A DNA stretch of 64,000 bases from Strongylocentrotus purpuratus (Eukaryota; Echinodermata; Echinoidea; Camarodonta; Strongylocentrotidae): assembly GCF_000002235.5 (NCBI RefSeq), contig NW_022145597.1, positions 186,001 through 250,000 on the forward strand, given 5' to 3'. The position numbers and the translations under genes were made by a program. The notes under the pieces are model-generated. The model was not told the origin of the DNA. It did not search any database and saw only the letters and a program-made list of their open reading frames with translations. Positions 49,611 to 62,712 of the stretch are shown piece after piece (position 1 is the stretch's first letter; each line of letters opens with the position of its first letter).

Positions 49611-52600
49611 GGGGACACATCAGTCAAAAGCGCGCACAAAGGGGGGGGGGGGGTTGAGGGGTAATGTGCCCCCCTCCGAAGCTGAAATTTTTTAACCTGG
49701 ATTTGGTCAAACTCCCAATAGATAAATATCATTCACAATTCTCTTCAAGCAGTACGTGTAACTTCACCTTGCAAGCAGTATGTTTAATTTTTTAATCACC
49801 TTGTATATTAGGCCCTGTATTTCAGCTCAAATTGTTTAGTGATTGTGGACAGGCGAAGCAGGAAAATAGAAAATTTGGCCTTCATACACACAACCACACC
49901 AGTGACACCATGAAACAGAAACACTATTACAATGATTACCGGTACTGAAACATAGTTTTCAAACTACCAAGGAGAGGTAACCAGGAACCAAGGTATAATA
50001 CAATGATGCAATTTTACCCATGTTGTAGTAGTACATGGTTGTAGTAGTACATGGTAGTAGTATGGATATCCCGCCTCTTCTTTTATGCACATCCTTTCCA
50101 CTGATATCGCAAGTTTTAAAAAAAGGGCCCAATGTCTGCATAACTAAGCAAGGTAGGAGTTCATTAAAAACATGATGTAAAACATTAAGTATATCACACC
50201 AAAGCATCTCAATCTGACAGCACGATGTGGAGAAAAGTTAATGGTGTAGATAAATACACAAGAAATATGTTCATCGGCAGTCTAAGTCAAGCAATCATTT
50301 ATAAAACTGAGGCTTTGCCAAGGCATTCATTTTAAGTATGTGTCTATAGGGCAAATAAGATGTAGTCAAGTACTCAAGTTACCACCTGTCAGCCAAGATC
50401 AAACTTTTGGAATATAAGAGTTTTGGGGAGGGGTCATCTTTTATCAATTTCTATTGATAATAATTATAACATTTGGGAATGGGCCCATGAGTATGATTTA
50501 TATATTGTATAAAACAAGCAACTGTTAATAAAAGGTCTAATATACCTTGGTGCGTGTGTGGACCACGGAGTAACCATCACACTAAAGGATGTTGTATACT
50601 ATTGTACATTATTATTGTTTCTCTGGAAAAAATTGCAATCATTGAGTCATAGGTATTTTTTTTTTTTTTTTTAAGAAATCAGCATGTTTTTATAATGTGT
50701 TTTATAATAAGGGTCATGATACAATACATTCCCTGGAGAAAAAAATAGTGCTCAGATTTAGCCTAAGTATGCTTTGTTGAATTTTTAAAAAAAAAGTAAT
50801 CTACAAATGGAAGTAGCAGATGAGGTCATTTGTGCTTAATATTTGACCATCAATGTTATAATCTGTAAACATATTAGTTTGTTGTAATAAAATGAATAAA
50901 TTAAACATGTTTATTATCTTATATACAGTATTCCCTTCATATCTTTTCTTTTTAGTGTGCATATATGGTTGGATAAATAGAATCATATGTGGAAAAAATC
51001 TGGAAACAGAACGTGAGAGTTCAGAGAGAGAGAGAGAGAGAGCAAAAGAGAAAGGAAAGGAAATGAGAGAACTGTTTAATGGTGAGAGATGTTGATGTCG
51101 TGAAAATGAAAAATTTATAATGCAGTGAGACAGCGAGAGAGAGAGAGAAAAAAAATTAAAAATCCATCTTATAAATGCGTTAATCGCCTCGCGGCTATGT
51201 GGCTCGTGGGCGATGCTCTGCATCGTCATAGGGACAACCCCCCCCCCCCCCCCCCCGATAGGCCCTGACAATGAAATCTGGAGAACATACAGATTCACAA
51301 GGGCTGGACTACTCGGTCTCGTGGATCAAATAAAGAAATAATGGAAGTTATTATAAAAGTATGTTTTTCTCTCTTGTTATGATAATTGGAGAAAAAAAAA
51401 CCTGTTAATTAGATTATATTAGTTTTAGCTTCAACTGTTTGATATTAATATGCATGTGGGCACAAATAGCAGCAACTGCGGTAAGTGATATCTACGGTAT
51501 TCCTTGAGCTGCGGTAAATGATCTTATTGTATATGCCACTTACTGGTTTTCCATAGACCTGTGCACAAATGTTATCATATAATGCTATTTAAAAAAAATT
51601 CAATAGGATGGTGTACAAATCGAATATATTATGCCATTCTTTCCACTTAACTTCATGTTATTCAATATCCGTGTCATTCAAACAATACAGGCAAACATTC
51701 CCTGATGTCAGTTTACATCAATCTATCTTGCTTCTCTCCTTATAAACAAGCCATCTTCATTGGAATTCACATCCTGAATTCCAATGAAGATAGACACCTC
51801 TCTTGCATTGTACATGAAATATCCATTCACTGATCTCCACACGAAGTACCCTCAATTTTACGCACAGAAAGCTCACACTAACCCGTAACCAAAACCACCC
51901 TGAAATGATGACAATATTCAAAAGATCAATTCATTTGTAATCAAGTGTGGATTTTAATTCATTTGATCCCTTGATAGTCTGGGTTCGGTAGACCGAAACA
52001 GGGGAGGGAGCAGCTTGTGGCGTGGAACCATAAGGACCAATGAGGTTCTTTTGGGACATAGTTTATATAAAATTACCAAGCTGAAACCTACCCTAATACC
52101 AGTCACATAAATCAATGCTCAACTGAGTATTTGTTGCGTTTTCCTCAATCATGACTTGTTGAGTTTTGTGCAGAAGTGCTACAATCCATTGTTTGAGAAT
52201 GTATATAGCGAGTAGTCCAAATCAGGAGGGTCGCAAATTCCTTCTCAACCTCCATTGTTACATTTTGATTCCTGAAGAGCCTTGTGATTTGAGATGAACT
52301 TGGGAGAAGTTCCCACGTTGTTTTGGAGGCACACGCTCCTTGTGCTGACTGCTCCTCTTCAGCAGCTACTACAGACAAGTCCACTTGTATCTTTGTAACC
52401 AATTCCAATAAGCCAGCTGTTCATGAATAAAATGTTTATTGAAAGAAGAAAAAAAAAACACTTTAAGATCTAAAGCTGACATCACAAGTATATTTCTTTT
52501 TCTTCTTTCTTGTTGTTTTTCTTCTTCTAGTAATTTTCAAAGAGCTATTAGTTTTATATAAATTCACTGTTTGCTCAACAGGAGTACATTCCTTATTTTC

Positions 52601-52769
52601 CGTGCCAACGAGAGATCCCAGATTAAAATATTACTTCTCATTATGGTCTGAAATGAAATACCATATTGCCAAACATGTAGTTTATTACTAATATACTACA
52701 TGTCTGAGTAAAAGATCTAATCAAACATTCCGACCATTGTTTTAAAGACCGTCAATACTACTGGGCCAG
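49611..52769. other. Foldback centre without recognisable genes
   Basis: AT-rich DNA with poly-C/poly-G runs (49645, 51239) and a GA/CT microsatellite near 51020-51150. The apparent 165-codon frame at 51298-50801 on the minus strand crosses these tracts and has no family likeness. An 87-codon minus-strand frame at 52408-52145 is the only non-repetitive one (see separate entry). Confidence 0.6.
52145..52420 (-). other. Unassigned open segment, possible exon
   Basis: The frame has mixed composition, including AEEEQSAQGACASKTTWELL and ITRLFRNQNVTMEVEKEF, and is preceded by an acceptor-like TTCATGAACAG. It ends at a stop near 52145. It is not low complexity, but no domain is recognised. It is the best candidate for surviving coding sequence within the foldback element. 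Confidence 0.25.
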
Positions 52770-52925
52770 AAGGGATTAGACCACCCAGCCAGGTCACTGA
52801 CAGGTGGCTATCTCATCAACTCAGCTCTCAACTAACATAAGAAAGAGAGGATCATGGGGGACCAACAGACACCGATTGGGGAAGTTTTCTATATGGAGAG
52901 AGCAAGTAGGATAGTGGGGCTTTAA
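52770..52925 (+). repeat. Dispersed ~170-bp repeat, copy 4
   Basis: GGGATTAGACCACCC, TATCTCATCAACTCAGCTCT and GTGGGGCTTTAA match the copies at 8100, 24188 and 36712. Confidence 0.7.
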
Positions 52926-53849
52926 GAATAGCAATTAGCATTCATAGAAATGGCATAGAATTTACATCCTTAAACTTTAAGCTTTGAAAACCTCGTTTTG
53001 ATTTGTAACTTTTGAGTTATTAATAACCAAGAGTTTCCAGTGATTTGTTTTTGTTTCACTTTTAGTACACAAACATATTTTTCTTTATCACACTTGTAGG
53101 ATATCAATTTCATCATATAAGATAATTTGATCTTGTACTGCTAGGCTGCCCCCCCCCCCTCCCCCTCTATTATACGAGTGTGAAAAAAGAATACAATTCT
53201 TTGTAGCCTTTCTTAATCACTAATCAAAATTTTGAACTTCAGTTAATGTTGTTTAAAGAATATATTATGAAAGTGAGATGGATTGCAGGTGGCAAGAGTG
53301 TATTGGTTGAGAATTGCAGGTAATAATTCATGCTCTACTATGAGCCAACTTACTTCACACACTATCATCTTGCAGCAGGGTAAGGTTTTTACAGAAATTT
53401 TAGAACTTGCAATGGGATGTACTTAAATATCAACTTTGTACAATAGCAGTATGTAGAAAGGAATTTAGGATAACCTGACTTTGGGTCTGCCAATGCTTAA
53501 CACAAGCTTTATTTCATCAAGATATATGGTTATTGCTCAAGTTGTGATAGGGTTTTAGATTAGCTTTAGGGTTAATATTACGTTTAGCTATGGATCCAGG
53601 ATTAAGATTAAGAATTCATTTTGTGTTACAACATAACCACTAAACAATAGAGCAGGTCGTAAAAATCAGATACACGTTTCACAAACTGGGGGTCAGCGTA
53701 TTTTTAGTTTACTAATACAAAGGAAGATTTTTAAACTGCCAATGATGAGTATCAATACATACAGCTCCACCAGCACCTGGAAAATCTGATTGTACGACAC
53801 TTGTTCCTCAAAACATTTGCTCAACATCAATTTCCTATGCTATTATCCA

Positions 53850-54010
53850 AATACTTAACTTCATCCCGGGATCCAACACTAGACCTTACCCTACACCTAA
53901 CCTCAATCCCAATTGCAACCCTCGGCCTAACCCTACACATTTGACAAATAAAGCCTTGAGCAGTCGTTGCAGGAGCAAATGTTTGGTCACTCCAAATGCC
54001 ATGACAGGCT
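53850..54010. repeat. Degenerate CCCTAA-like repeat with GCAATTGTCGC-type flank
   Basis: CCTTACCCTACACCTAACC...CGGCCTAACCCTACAC followed by AATAAAGCC and GCAGGAGCAAATG matches the sequence around 58740-58882 and 60779-60840. Another weak match is at 22360-22410. It is a dispersed family with telomere-like words rather than an actual telomere. Confidence 0.65.
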
Positions 54011-54435
54011 CACTTGCTATGACTTTATCTGTTTCTTTACCAGATTAAAAAAAAACCCATTGTAATATTCATTATTAATTACCAGTCCATTGTGCTTTGC
54101 TCCTGATATGTCATGCACAAGAGGCCATCGCTTTCAGGTAAGGGCAGAACATCAAGACTGGAACCTCAAGGCACCCCATGATCTCTCAATCCCTGGAACA
54201 GAATTATAAACAATTCAATAAATATTAACCAAATTTGAAATAAATAGCACTATTTAATATTTTAGTTGTCTTTAACGTTTACTTTTTCAGCAAAATTTGA
54301 AGGTCAATTGTTATTTTTTTGCTTGCTTGTCGTTCCTTTTCATGTATTGGACCCCCCCCCCCCCCTTTTTCCCCCTGTACATGAGCTTAATATGTTAATT
54401 CTAAAAAGTGAAACACTTCAGCAACGTGTTAGTAG

Positions 54436-57400
54436 ACATGTGGATTCATACATAGCCATCCCATGAATACATACTTCTCAAACCAGCCCTTTGCATCCCC
54501 TTCAGTTTGACCTTGACCTCACCTATTCAAAATTTTGTTTTACTTGAAAAAACTAAACAGATCAAGTTAGATCAAAAGTAAATACCTTCTCTTGTGGTGG
54601 TCTGTTTTCTCCAGGACATTCTTGTTTCAAGCACATACTCCAAGAAAGCAAGCATTTGGTACTGCATTAACTGCGACAAGTCTCTGTACATTTTCCTGTA
54701 AAAGAGAGGAAGGGGGGATTTAATTCTTAGAATAAAAGGAAATGAGCATGATCATTTAAACATTGATGAGCATTTGCAGAATTAACTGTTCTCTTTTGGA
54801 CTTTCTCTTTACCAAAAAAGCCCTCCTTCATTATCTAACATTGAAATTTATATTCAATTCCTTGATCCAGATCTAGTTGATCTACAGTCTCTAGATGATC
54901 TAGATGCATGTCTCGTAACTGTTCATTCTATCAAATTGAAAAAACGCAAAATAGATATGGACCTAGATCTATATATGACAGAGAAAACTTAATCGTGTTT
55001 ACAGCAAACAAAAATCCAAAGATAGAGCCTAGAGCAGAGGCAAATTAGGCTAAGCCAACAAAGAGTTTAAGAAACACACAGGCACCACTATAAGTACCCC
55101 TGTATACAGTGTAGTCTAATTTGGGGGGATCGTGTTTTAATTTGTTAGACAGCTATGAGACAGCAAAAAATAAAAAGAGAGAGAGAGAGTGAGAAGGAAA
55201 AGAAGGGAAAAAGGAGAGAAAGGGAAAGAAAGAAGAGGAAGAGGAAAAGAAAAGGGGGAAAAGAAGGAGATCGGGGGGCCGAAAGAGCCTTGCCTCCCAG
55301 CTGTAACCTCTTCCCCTCCCCCCATCAAAAAATAAAAGAGAAGGAAGGAAAGGGAAAGAAAAAAACTAAAGAGGGGATAAAGAGAAGGAAAAAAGAGGAA
55401 ATAGAAAAGAAGGGGGAAATCAGTTGCAATTTTCCCGCAATAAGTTGTAGTTCGGGGGGGGGGGGGCGAAGGCCCTTGCCTCCTCCTTCCTCCCCCCCCC
55501 CCAAAAAAAAAAAGGAGAAGGAAGGGAAAGGGATAGAGGAGAGCTAAAAGGGAACAAAAAAGAGGAAGAAGAAAAGAAAAGGGTGATAAGAAGGGGAGAA
55601 CAGTTGCGATTAATCCCGCCAACAATGTGTGGATCGGGGAGGGGGGGCCAAGAGGCCCTTGCCTCCCCCTAGCAAACCTAAAACAGAGAGTAGGAAGGGA
55701 AAGAAAGGAAAATAGGAGAGAAAGGGAAAGAAAAAAAGAGAAAGAAGAAAGGTAGGGGAGATCAGTTACGTGTAGATCGGGGGGAGGGGCACTGGCGTAC
55801 TGATGGGAAGGGGACTTGGGGGGGGGGGGGGGGGGGGGGGGGGTTGACAGATGCCCCCCAAATATAATTCAAACGTGGTTTATTTCTAATTTGATACCGG
55901 TGATTACCGGTGATTTACAAATGTTGCTGAAATGACATAATTTTCAGAGAATTTTCCTCAATGTTTAATAATTATACTTTTTAATGCGTTTGTGGGACAA
56001 TGGCAATGGTTACACCCCTTGACCCCCGCACGTTCTTTGCCCTTAGACACCACGCCAATTTCACAACGCTCTACTTGATCGTAAATACCTCCCCCCCCCC
56101 CCCTCACCTACTTAGAGAAACGTTTAGCGGAACCTGCGTGTAAGAGTGGGGTGGTGCAGATTTTTTTCAAATTTTGGCCCCCCCCTAAGAAATCCTGGAT
56201 CCACGCCTGTTCACAGGTAGTCCAATTATTTACTGGTCTGTAGGCCTAGAATCTAGGCCTCAAATTTTCTACTCTCGTACTCGTCCAACTATCTGGGTAT
56301 CTGGTCCAAATTTTGGCGCTTGTTCACAACTCATGTCAACTGTGACCATGCTTTTTAGTGTTAGCTATTAACTTTCTTCTAACCCAACTATGAAAGTGGT
56401 TTTTCAACAGTTGGACCTAAACGTAACAAAAAGCTTGGATCATTGATGCAGCTAGCGCTAGTGAAGTGATCTGCCTATATAGACCCTATACTCGTATCTA
56501 ATTTTCAGAGAGGGTCTCGCCCGAAAGTTTGGGCCAAGGATCAAGGAGCAATCGAGCTGAAATATTTCTCACGACGATAAATAACGAATCAAAAGTTCGA
56601 GTGTAGATTACTCCTAAATTCATCAGATATAACCATTTTAAACCACTTCATAATGTACAGACAAATCAGCAGATTCATACCTACAGCAGATATGTTTATA
56701 AATTTGATTCAATTTACGAGATTTGAACGTAATTACAACTACTCACCATCAAACTTTCAAAGAAAACTTCGAGCTCTCACTCTGTGTGGGTGACGTCATA
56801 CATTAAATATGCATGCAGAGCGAAAGTCTTGTCTTCAGATCAGGCAATCGTACATAAAAACTTCCATCACAGATAGAAAAATTTCTTATTAAAATAATGA
56901 GGATGATTACAGTTATCAATCATTAAAACCAAATCTGCATACAAATAAGAAGGAGAATGGTGATACAGAGACTTATTTACCGCACGTAGGATTTCTGATA
57001 AGAATGCACAAAGAACACAAAATGGAAAGGTGCCTGGAATAGAGGATAATAATATCAGTCAAGCTCATGAATATTCATATTATGGGCGTTACCAACCATT
57101 GACATTTGCATACACAATCGTTATTTAATATATAATGGAAATGCGCTTTTCATTATATATTATATAATGGAAATGCGCTGTTCATTATATATTATATAAT
57201 GGAAATGTGTGTTTCATTATATATTATATAATGGAAATGTGTGTTTCATTATATATTATATAATGGAAATGTGCGTTTCATTATATATTATATAATGGAA
57301 ATGTGTGTTTCATTATATATTATATAATGGAAATACGCTTTTCATTATATATTATATAATGGAAATGCGCTTTTCATTATATGTTATATAATGGAATGTG

Positions 57401-57898
57401 CTTTTCATTATATATTATATAATGGAAATACGCTTTTCATTATATATTATATAATGGAAATGTGCGTTTCATTATATATTATATAATGGAAATACGCTTT
57501 TCATTATATATTATATAATGGAAATGGCTTTTCATTATATATTATATAATGGAAATGTGCTTTTCATTTTATATTATATAATGGAAATAGGCTTTTCATT
57601 ATATATTATATAATGGAAATGTGCTTTTCATTATATATTATATAATTGAAATACGCTTTTTATTATATATAATAATGAAAGTGTGAATTGTAATTATTTA
57701 TAAATAATGGCAATTATATATAAATAATGAAACGTTCTTTGTCATTATTTATAAATAATAAAAATGTGTTAAGAATTATATACAAATAAAAATGTACATT
57801 TTCTTGCATTATATGTAAATAATGGTTATTATTTGTTAAATAATGATTATATAACATATAATTTGTCTATATAATTGTTTTACAAACGGCGCCTCATA
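54436..57898 (-). repeat. Right inverted arm of the foldback element
   Basis: 3,463 bp inverse to the left arm, holding the 32-bp array at about 57130-57665 and the partner of the nested hAT-like element (outer end CGCCTG at 56209, inner end lost near 55150). Differences from the left arm are small indels and scattered substitutions. Confidence 0.9.
57130..57665. repeat. 32-bp AT-rich tandem array in right arm
   Basis: Inverse counterpart of 44770-45300, with ~16 units of CATTATATATTATATAATGG plus AAATGCGCTTTT. Unit variants (GTGTGTTTC, ACGCTTTTC) are ordered roughly as the mirror of the left arm but not identically. Confidence 0.95.
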
Positions 57899-57904
57899 TT
57901 GGTC

Positions 57905-58740
57905 CTTGTGAATTCGGGCCTTTGGGTTTGTATTCCCCCTTTATACCCTACGTATTTTAGCTTGAATTACATGTATTATATATATTGTTTTAAATAATAA
58001 TTCAACTTAAGTTCATTTTACAAAAATAAAGGCTTTCTTATTTTCCAATTACTAATGGAGTCCCTTCTTGAATGAAGAAAGAGATAGTAAAAGTTAGTAA
58101 AACAGGTGATCATTACGATTCATAATTTTATTTCAGAACCCCCCCCCCCCCCCGGCCCCCGCACCAAAATAAAAGCAGAGCAAATCTGTGAGAGTAAAAG
58201 GGACTACAAAAATCAGATTCTCCCTCCCCTCCCTCCTCTCTATCTCTCTCTATCTCTCTCTCTCTTTCTCTCTCTATCTCTCTCTCTTTCTCTCTCTATC
58301 TCTCTCTCTCTAGACGTTAACAGAATTATAGTAATCAAATCTAAATTACGTCTCGGAAACAACTCATAATTTCATCACAGCAGACTGCTTCACAAAGTCA
58401 AAGTACATAATACATGTAATATAAACATTTTAAATTAAATCTATTGATTGAAATCCCGGACTTAAAGAATTATTCTTACTTTTTAATTTACAAAAGCATT
58501 AATTGCGACCTTAATATCAAAATTTGTCAATGTAACCAAAAAGCTTGTCAATGTTGTTGTTAAGTCAATTGTGTTTAGTCAATTTTCACTAATGTTTGCG
58601 CCTATAAAATATTATAGTTCCTTTTTTTTTCTTTATGTGAAAATATTCTGGTTCTTAGTTAAATCAGTCGAGGTAGTCGCAAATAAGTATAGTGTAGCTT
58701 GGGAACTGTGTGCGCCTGTGCTTTCTCGATTCCATGACAT
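57905..58740. other. Right flank of the foldback element, no gene
   Basis: Before the insertion this would have been the upstream region of TAF9. It contains a C run at 58139-58153 and a CT microsatellite at 58232-58312. No exon or named promoter motif is supported. Confidence 0.5.
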
Positions 58741-58882
58741 TTGCTCCGGCGACAATTGCTCCGCTGTAAATTTCATACACTAATCGAATGGCTAACTTCA
58801 ACCCTGGATTCAACACTATACCCTACCCTAAACCTAACCCTAAACCTAACATAAAACCCTATTGAAACCCTAACCCTAACCC
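58738..58882. repeat. Telomere-like CCCTAA repeat, split by a transposon
   Basis: CATTTGCTCCGGCGACAATT leads into CCCTACCCTAAACCTAACCC and ACCCTAACCCTAACCC. The other half continues at 60779 with CCTAACCCTACA and GAGCAATTGTCGCAGGAGC. Words of TTAGGG type are imperfect, so it is an interstitial dispersed repeat. Confidence 0.75.
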
Positions 58883-60778
58883 CAGGCGCGGATCCAGGAT
58901 TTCTTAGGGGGGGGGGGCCCAAATTTGAAATTATGCGAGCCAAATATTGGTACGTTATGGTGATCAACAGTGACGTAATGCGGGGGGGGGGGGGAGTTTC
59001 CCCCTCCCAGGCTTTGACGTTTCATATAGAGAAAGAAGACGATTCGTTGTATCGTTCTCGAAAATAATTCTCGTCTGAATTTAGTTTTTCTCCTCCCGCG
59101 CGAAGCGCGGAAAATTTTACGATTTATTAAATTATTAGAGAAAGAAGACGATTCGTTGTACAGTTCTCGATTCTTAATCCTTGTCTAAATTCAGCCCCCC
59201 TCCCCCTCCTGCGCGAAGCGCGGAAGCTTTGACGTTTTATTAAACTATTAAAGAAAGAAGACGATTCGTTGTACCGTTCTCGAAAATAATTCTCGTCTGA
59301 ATTTAGTTTTTCCCCTCCCGCGCGAAGCGCGGAAAATTTTACGACTTATTAAATTGTTAGAGAAAGAAGACGATTCGTTGTACAGTTCTCGACTCTTAAT
59401 CCTTGTCTAAATTCAGTCCTCCCCTCCCCCTCCTGCGCGAAGCGCGGAAGCTTTGACGTTTTATTAAACTCTTAAAGGAAGAAGACGATTCGTTGTACCG
59501 TTCTCGAAAATAATTCTCGTTTGAATTTAGTTTTTTCCTCCCGCGCGAAGCGCGGAAAATTTTACGATTTATTAAATTATTAGAGAAAGAAGACGATTCG
59601 TTGTACAGTTCTCGACTCTTAACCCTCGTCTGAATTCAGGTCCCCCCCTCCCGCGCAAAGCGCGGAAGCTTTTAATCTTCATTTAATCATTAGAGAAGAA
59701 GACGATTCATTGTATCGTTCTCGAAAATAATCCTCATCGGAATTTAGTACCCCCTCCATCCCGCGCGAAGCGCATAAGCTTTTACGTTTCATTAAATAAT
59801 TAAAGATTCGTATTACCGTTCTCGCCTCTGAATCCTCGTCTCAATTCATTCCCCCCCCCCCCCCTCCTCCCCTCCTGCGCGAGGCTTTGACGTTTTATTA
59901 TTAGAGAAAGAAAACGATGCGTTGTACCGTTCAAAGAGGTGGGGTCGAGGCGGCGGAGCCGGCCCCGGAAGCTCAGGGGTTTTAGGGCGTTTAATTAAGG
60001 TCAGATGAGCATATTTTTGTGTATACCTTATTATTTTGTGACACTGGCAAGTCACTATTTGGCGTGGGGTCCAGGGGGCGGAGCCCCAAAAAATCAGGGG
60101 TTTTAGGCATTAAATTACCGTCAGATGATCGTCTTAGGGCCCGCCGTAGGGCCCTAGATGGAATCCAGGGGGCAAAGCCCCCGGAAGCTTACGGGTTTTA
60201 GGCATTTAATCACGGTTAGATGAGCATATTTTGATGCCTCGAGGCTCTCGATCCCCGCCGTACCTCGGGCCCTGACATGTAGAAATCTCAAGAATCATAT
60301 ATTTTGCCTGGTTGTAAATTTAGGAATTTTTTTATTTTCCAACAAACACATACAAACGTATAATTTACTAAAAAGTGAGGAAAAATTTCGGAAATTATGT
60401 CATTTCAGCATTATTTGTAATACACCGTTGTGGAATTTGATTTCCCCCAAGCCCCCCCCCCCCCTCTATCAGTACGCCAGTATCTCCTCTTTTCCTTTTG
60501 TTTTCTTTCCCTTTCCTTCCTTCTCTCTTATTTTTTTTTTGATTGGGGGGGGGGGGGGGGGGTTAATAGCCTGGGAGGCAAGGCCCTTTCGGCCCCCCCC
60601 CGATCTCCTTTTTCCCCCTTTACTTTTCTTCTTCCTCTTCTTTCTTTCCCTTTTTCTCCTTTTTCCCTTTCTCCCTTCTTTTCCTTCTTCTCTCTTTTTT
60701 TTTTTTTTTTTTTTTTTTGCGGGGGGGGGGGGGGGGGGGCCAAGGCCCGCTCGCCCCCCCCCCCTGGATCCGCGCCTG
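58883..60778. mobile_element. 1.9-kb hAT-like element with perfect 8-bp target duplication
   Basis: Begins CAGGCGCGGATCCAGGATTT and ends CCTGGATCCGCGCCTG. CCTAACCC lies directly outside both ends (58875-58882 and 60779-60786). This meets the hAT rule of CAGG-type ends and 8-bp duplication. The interior holds a tandem array (59030-59930), the GGTCAGATGAGCATAT module and long G/C/T runs. There is no transposase, so it is non-autonomous. Confidence 0.9.
59030..59930. repeat. Nine ~110-bp tandem units with GC hairpins
   Basis: Units spaced 108-115 bp contain AGAAAGAAGACGATTCGTTG, then TCTCG, then TTCAG or TTTAG, then CCGCGCGAAGCGCGG, which folds as a 6-bp stem with a GAA loop. Two unit types alternate, one ending GGAAAATTTTACG and the other GGAAGCTTTGACG, giving a ~220-bp higher-order repeat. 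The last two units are shorter and more diverged. Confidence 0.9.
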
Positions 60779-60849
60779 CCTAACCCTACATCTTAGACGA
60801 AATAAAGCCCGGAGCAATTGTCGCAGGAGCAAATGTCGTGTCACCGCTT

Positions 60850-61119
60850 TCTCTCGTTCACCGACTGCTTGCATGGGATGGAAGCAATACTGTATACTGG
60901 ACATGCACCCCTTCCAATCACTGAATCTTAACTCAGTTCGCTGCCCCCCCCCCCCCCCCAAGCTTTCAATCAATGAATTCACTTAACCTTCAAGTTTCTA
61001 CAGCCGGATTCAAATGGTAGCTAGCTATCATTAAATTTGTGTTTATTTATTTTTATTATTATTATTATTATTATTATTAATATATATATATATATTTTTT
61101 TTTTTTTTTGGGGGGGGGG

Positions 61120-61157
<38 letters not shown>

Positions 61158-61960
61158 GGATAAGCTGTTTTAGGCTTATGTATGGAACTATTTTGGTGTA
61201 GGTTGAAGATACATGTGTGTAGTGGAGTAGCGTGGGTTCAAGGGTACCAGTCTTTAGTCTCCTATAGATCAGCGTTTGTTCATCCCTTCCTCTTTCTTTT
61301 TTTAGCTGAACAGTTTCGCGTGAACACAATCACAAATTAATGAGAGGATCTGTTTTACATCCCTCCTAAACATAGACGAACGGGTACATTTTTTTTCGCG
61401 TGATGGACATGAGGGCCTCTTGCCAAACAATACTATCCGAATATTGCGACCGAGCGAAAAAATGCACTTTCAGTATGGCAAACAAATTTTATTTAGTCAT
61501 CGGGATATTAAAATGTAAAATGATATATTCGACCATCTCGTTGCCAGGTTTTGATTTTGCGAGAAGTGAAGCAAACGGGGGGGGGGGGGGGGGGGGGGGG
61601 GGGGGTGGGGGAGACACCTTGTTGTGGTATAATTTCATTTTATATGAAAATAGAATATATAAGGTTATATTCGGGTTCCATGCTGCCCGAATCGTGCCGA
61701 TATTCGGGCAGGGACATGCCCTAATATATCATGGATATTCACCGACCCCACTGCCTGAATCTATCCCGTTTCTAAAAATAAACATGCGAGCGACTGAAGC
61801 GAGCTAGAAAAAAACAGTACTTTATTATTTCTGATAATCTTATTTCCTCATCAAATTACCCGAAGGGATATATTATATTTGGGTATATTGGGGTTTCTGA
61901 TACTTTGTTGTCGTGAAGTTGGTCAAAATGATGGTCGAAATTGAGGCCCTGTAGATTGAA
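60850..61960. other. Gene-free stretch with TTA repeats and G runs
   Basis: A TTATTATTA run at 61054-61080 and TATATA are followed by one of the longest G runs in the window (about 61110-61157). Another G run is at 61579-61606. Frames here are glycine/proline artefacts. No exon is supported. Confidence 0.6.
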
Positions 61961-61965
61961 TAGGC

Positions 61966-62678
61966 CAGGAGGGGGAAAACCCCTTGTCAGGGGGCGGCGG
62001 AGTGACTTCCAAACTGGGGAGGGGCACCAACAAAACAGGGCACTTTCTGAAAAAGGGCACCTTTAGAGGAAAATCTGAAAGCGAAAATATACAATTTGTT
62101 GACATTGGTATATATACCCCTTCATTGTGATAACATTATCAGGGACGATTTCAATGATTTGTTTTTTGATTGTATTAATATTCATTTGCGAGCGAAAAAA
62201 GCGAGCTATAATTTTTTCATAAAGATTTGTGACGGCGCAGTGCGAAAAATTACAACTTAAAAAGAGGAAGAGGGTCATGCATCCCTAATGGGGTTATAAA
62301 CACATTCTCATAACGGAAGACTGAAAAGACCATTGATAAGATGTAATTATATCATCTATAACTGCAAGAGAGCGTCGCGAGCGAGCTTTGAGTGAAATTG
62401 CTCTTATTCGCTTTAAATTCGAGGCACGTTTAATGATGAGAGGAAAATTGGACACTTATCGAAAGGGATAAAGACACTTATTAAAAATGAAAAGGTGCAA
62501 GTGTCAAAGTACACAGGGTAATTATCAGAGGTAAAAATGGGGCACTTCTTACACCTGGAAAGAGGCACTTACCAGAGATTTTTAAAATGACACCTATGAG
62601 ATTTTGATAGGGGCATTTGTAAAAAGGGGATAGGTCCCTTATTAGAAAGGAAAAGGGGACATCATTGTTAACAGGGAA

Positions 62679-62712
<34 letters not shown>

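Larger units (their letters stand above)
44531..57898. mobile_element. 13.4-kb foldback DNA transposon with 3.4-kb inverted arms
   Basis: The ends TATGAGGCGCCGTTTGTAAA and TTTACAAACGGCGCCTCATA are exact inverse copies, flanked by TTGGTC at 44525-44530 and 57899-57904. The arms (44531-47970 and 54436-57898) stay alignable throughout. The ~6.5-kb centre is unique. The arms carry a 32-bp tandem array, a nested hAT-like element and exon-like segments. No transposase was recognised. The architecture resembles the TU foldback elements described from sea urchin, but the 6-bp duplication differs from their 8 bp, so the family is left open. Confidence 0.9.

Noticed and set aside
44531-57898. Polinton/Maverick identity, suggested by the 6-bp duplication and inverted ends
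   Set aside because: No polymerase, integrase, protease or capsid-type coding signal is visible, and the arms are much longer and satellite-bearing. A foldback DNA transposon fits better.
58815-58882. True telomere or chromosome end
   Set aside because: The CCCTAA words are imperfect and short, and related sequence occurs at 53.9 and 22.4 kb with shared non-telomeric flanks, so it is a dispersed repeat.
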